Of a stretch of DNA of 64,000 nt, positions 62,426 to 64,000 are shown one piece after another. Every line of letters begins with the position of its first letter. Position 1 is the first letter of the stretch. The DNA is from an uncultured Clostridia bacterium (GTDB lineage: Bacteria > Bacillota > Clostridia > Christensenellales > UBA1242): NCBI GenBank assembly GCA_934754355.1, contig CAKVID010000004.1, forward strand, positions 62,001 to 126,000, written 5' to 3'. The notes under the pieces were generated by a model. The model was not told the DNA's origin, made no database searches, and worked only from the letters and a program-made list of their open reading frames with translations. A program made the translations under genes and the position numbers.

Positions 62426-64000
62426 TTACCATACATTATCTTTGTTATATTGAAGATAAATAATGTAATTAGTCATTGGATTATCACTAGCATTATCGTT
62501 TACAATTTGTGTAACATTGAAAGTAAAACGATATCTATAAGTCTCATCACTTGCCATTAGATATTCATACTTAATAGTTACATCTTCGCTACTGCCAGTT
62601 AGATCTTCTTTGTTACTAGCAAGTTCTTTGAGTTCAGGTTCTGCACCCACTATCAAACCAATTAAATATTTAAGGTTTCTAGCAAAGTTGTTCTCTAATT
62701 TGATAGAAGTATCTACATTTTCTTGGCAACTAGCAAATTTATAAGATACTTTCAGAGGCTTATACATTTTGGAAGTATTAGATAGAAGTAAAGCATTTAG
62801 GAAACTATACATCTCAGATTGTCTATCTTTGCTATTGTCTAGGTTCCCATCATATTTAAGTTCATCATCAAAGTAACTATCATACATAGCCAATTCGCCA
62901 TTAGATTTCTTATCTTCAAAGAATTTCTCCAAACTTTTATCTACACTTAGCGTGAAAGTTATCTTATCAATATCAATCTCTGAATTAATCATTCCCAAAT
63001 CTATCTCGCCATGATTAACACCATACTTAAATCCTAAATCTTCAACAAAGAATAGAAGTTTCAATCTAGGAACAGACACTGATGTTACTGTATCAGATTT
63101 GCTAGAGTTCTTAGCATAAGTAAATGTTAAAACTTCTTGAACTGGTGCTTTGTCTTCGCCTAAAATATTGAATTTCTTAATAGAATAACTATCTGCCAAA
63201 TAGAATAATTTATCATACTGGTCTGGAGTTTGGGTATCTTTGATAATGTCAATTATTTCTTGACCTTCTTCATCTAAGATAGGATTGCCACTGCCGTCTG
63301 TTCTAACTTCTGTCTTAGGAAGTCCAGTATCTGGGTCAATAACTACATATTCGTATGGATTTCTAAGTCCAAGATTGTATACAAAGTATTTATTATCATC
63401 ACTTGTTTTCTTCTGATTAACTACTACACTGCCTGTCATTAGTACTCCCGCAAAAGTTGGAGTATATTCAGCATTGTATACAAGATCCGTAGCACTTGTA
63501 GATAAATCTTCAAAAATTGTAATCATTCCCAGTCTAACAGTAGAAGTAATAGTTCCGTTATTGATAGTAATATTAGACATATCAATTATTTTCTCGTAAG
63601 TGCCGTATTTACTAATACCTGTAATCTCGGCAATATACACACTTGGACAATTAGTAAGAGTAATCTTAGCACGATTAATAACATTAGAGAATATTCCATA
63701 TTCACTGCTTCCGCAAATACCACCAATCTCTAAATCATACGCACTCTTGATATCAATTGAACCATTATTCTCTACATAATCTACCACGCCTAGATTTCTA
63801 CCAACAATTCCGCCTACTTGCATCTTTGGTTTAACCGATGTTACTACATCTGTATCAAAAGTAATATTGCCTGAGTTAGTACAATTCTTAATCTCTGCAT
63901 CATAGAAATTTCTACCAACAATTCCGCCAATATAATTATTACTATTTGGGTCATATGTTGTACTAATTGTGCCAATATATTCACAAGTACTTACAAAGTC
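62426..64000 (-). CDS. Large cell-surface protein, C-terminal part (cut by window edge)
   Basis: The frame stays open from 62426 through the window end, so the N-terminus lies beyond 64000. The visible 525 residues begin with repeated GGIVGRN units (YIGGIVGRNFYDAEIKNCTN and VGGIVGRNLGVVDYVENNGS), a beta-helix or GLUG-like repeat of adhesins. They continue into a non-repetitive region with Asp/Ser/Thr-rich strands. No sortase motif or membrane anchor at the C-terminus. Likely exported; partner proteins unknown. Confidence 0.82.
   Translation of the reverse strand, partial: DFVSTCEYIGTISTTYDPNSNNYIGGIVGRNFYDAEIKNCTNSGNITFDTDVVTSVKPKMQVGGIVGRNLGVVDYVENNGSIDIKSAYDLEIGGICGSSEYGIFSNVINRAKITLTNCPSVYIAEITGISKYGTYEKIIDMSNITINNGTITSTVRLGMITIFEDLSTSATDLVYNAEYTPTFAGVLMTGSVVVNQKKTSDDNKYFVYNLGLRNPYEYVVIDPDTGLPKTEVRTDGSGNPILDEEGQEIIDIIKDTQTPDQYDKLFYLADSYSIKKFNILGEDKAPVQEVLTFTYAKNSSKSDTVTSVSVPRLKLLFFVEDLGFKYGVNHGEIDLGMINSEIDIDKITFTLSVDKSLEKFFEDKKSNGELAMYDSYFDDELKYDGNLDNSKDRQSEMYSFLNALLLSNTSKMYKPLKVSYKFASCQENVDTSIKLENNFARNLKYLIGLIVGAEPELKELASNKEDLTGSSEDVTIKYEYLMASDETYRYRFTFNVTQIVNDNASDNPMTNYIIYLQYNKDNVW

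Overview
The window is about 64 kb of a very AT-rich low-GC Gram-positive (Firmicutes/Clostridia-like) chromosome from a strict anaerobe. The evidence is an anaerobic ribonucleotide reductase (NrdD), a three-subunit electron-bifurcating [FeFe]-hydrogenase operon, the Firmicutes replication pair DnaD/DnaI, a phenylalanine T-box, an RsgI-like ectodomain protein, tRNAs with encoded CCA ends, consensus TTGACA/TATAAT promoters and abundant U-run terminators. An uncultured gut Clostridia relative fits; species cannot be named from sequence alone. Both edges cut genes: nrdD on the left and a surface protein on the right.

Layout. 1-10 kb: nrdD with a NrdR-box promoter, ROK kinase, ComEC-like metallohydrolase, nucleoside hydrolase, two coupled unknown genes, then pheS-pheT behind a T-box. 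10-12 kb: a metallo-beta-lactamase-fold hydrolase, a 46-codon Cys-rich peptide gene, a small membrane protein, uppS. 12-24 kb: an envelope polysaccharide locus. A cytidylyltransferase/oxidoreductase fusion, a HisC-like aminotransferase and a LicD protein would make and attach a CDP-activated decoration. Wzy, Wzx, a sulfotransferase-like protein, three glycosyltransferases and the priming sugar transferase build the repeat unit. 24-34 kb: folD, RsgI-like protein, dnaD-dnaI, sbcDC and a PAP2-DgkA fusion. 34.7-38 kb: tRNA-Ser(GCU) followed by unrecognised or accessory genes. 38-47 kb: CYTH protein, lytic transglycosylase, YjjX NTPase, a tandem array of structured repeats, a glycosyltransferase plus O-antigen-ligase-like pair, an HD protein, a membrane protein. 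47-53 kb: tRNA-Gly(CCC), RNA methyltransferases, DHH phosphoesterase, PepF and small membrane proteins. 53.9-58 kb: hydABC hydrogenase. 58-64 kb: repeat-rich surface proteins (LRR/BspA, InlB-type, GIVGRN-type), with queH and a membrane protein between.

The most unusual content is a dispersed family of about 150-bp intergenic elements: ten units or remnants at seven places, including a run of four and a half in tandem. Each begins GGAAGTT, folds a 5-prime hairpin usually capped by a GNRA tetraloop, continues with GACGA(C), and then forms a cloverleaf-like multibranch. Copies differ by compensatory changes in at least four stems, which points to selection on RNA (or single-stranded DNA) structure. 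Several copies sit immediately downstream of a good promoter and in the 5-prime leader of a gene. I cannot match the family to a named class.
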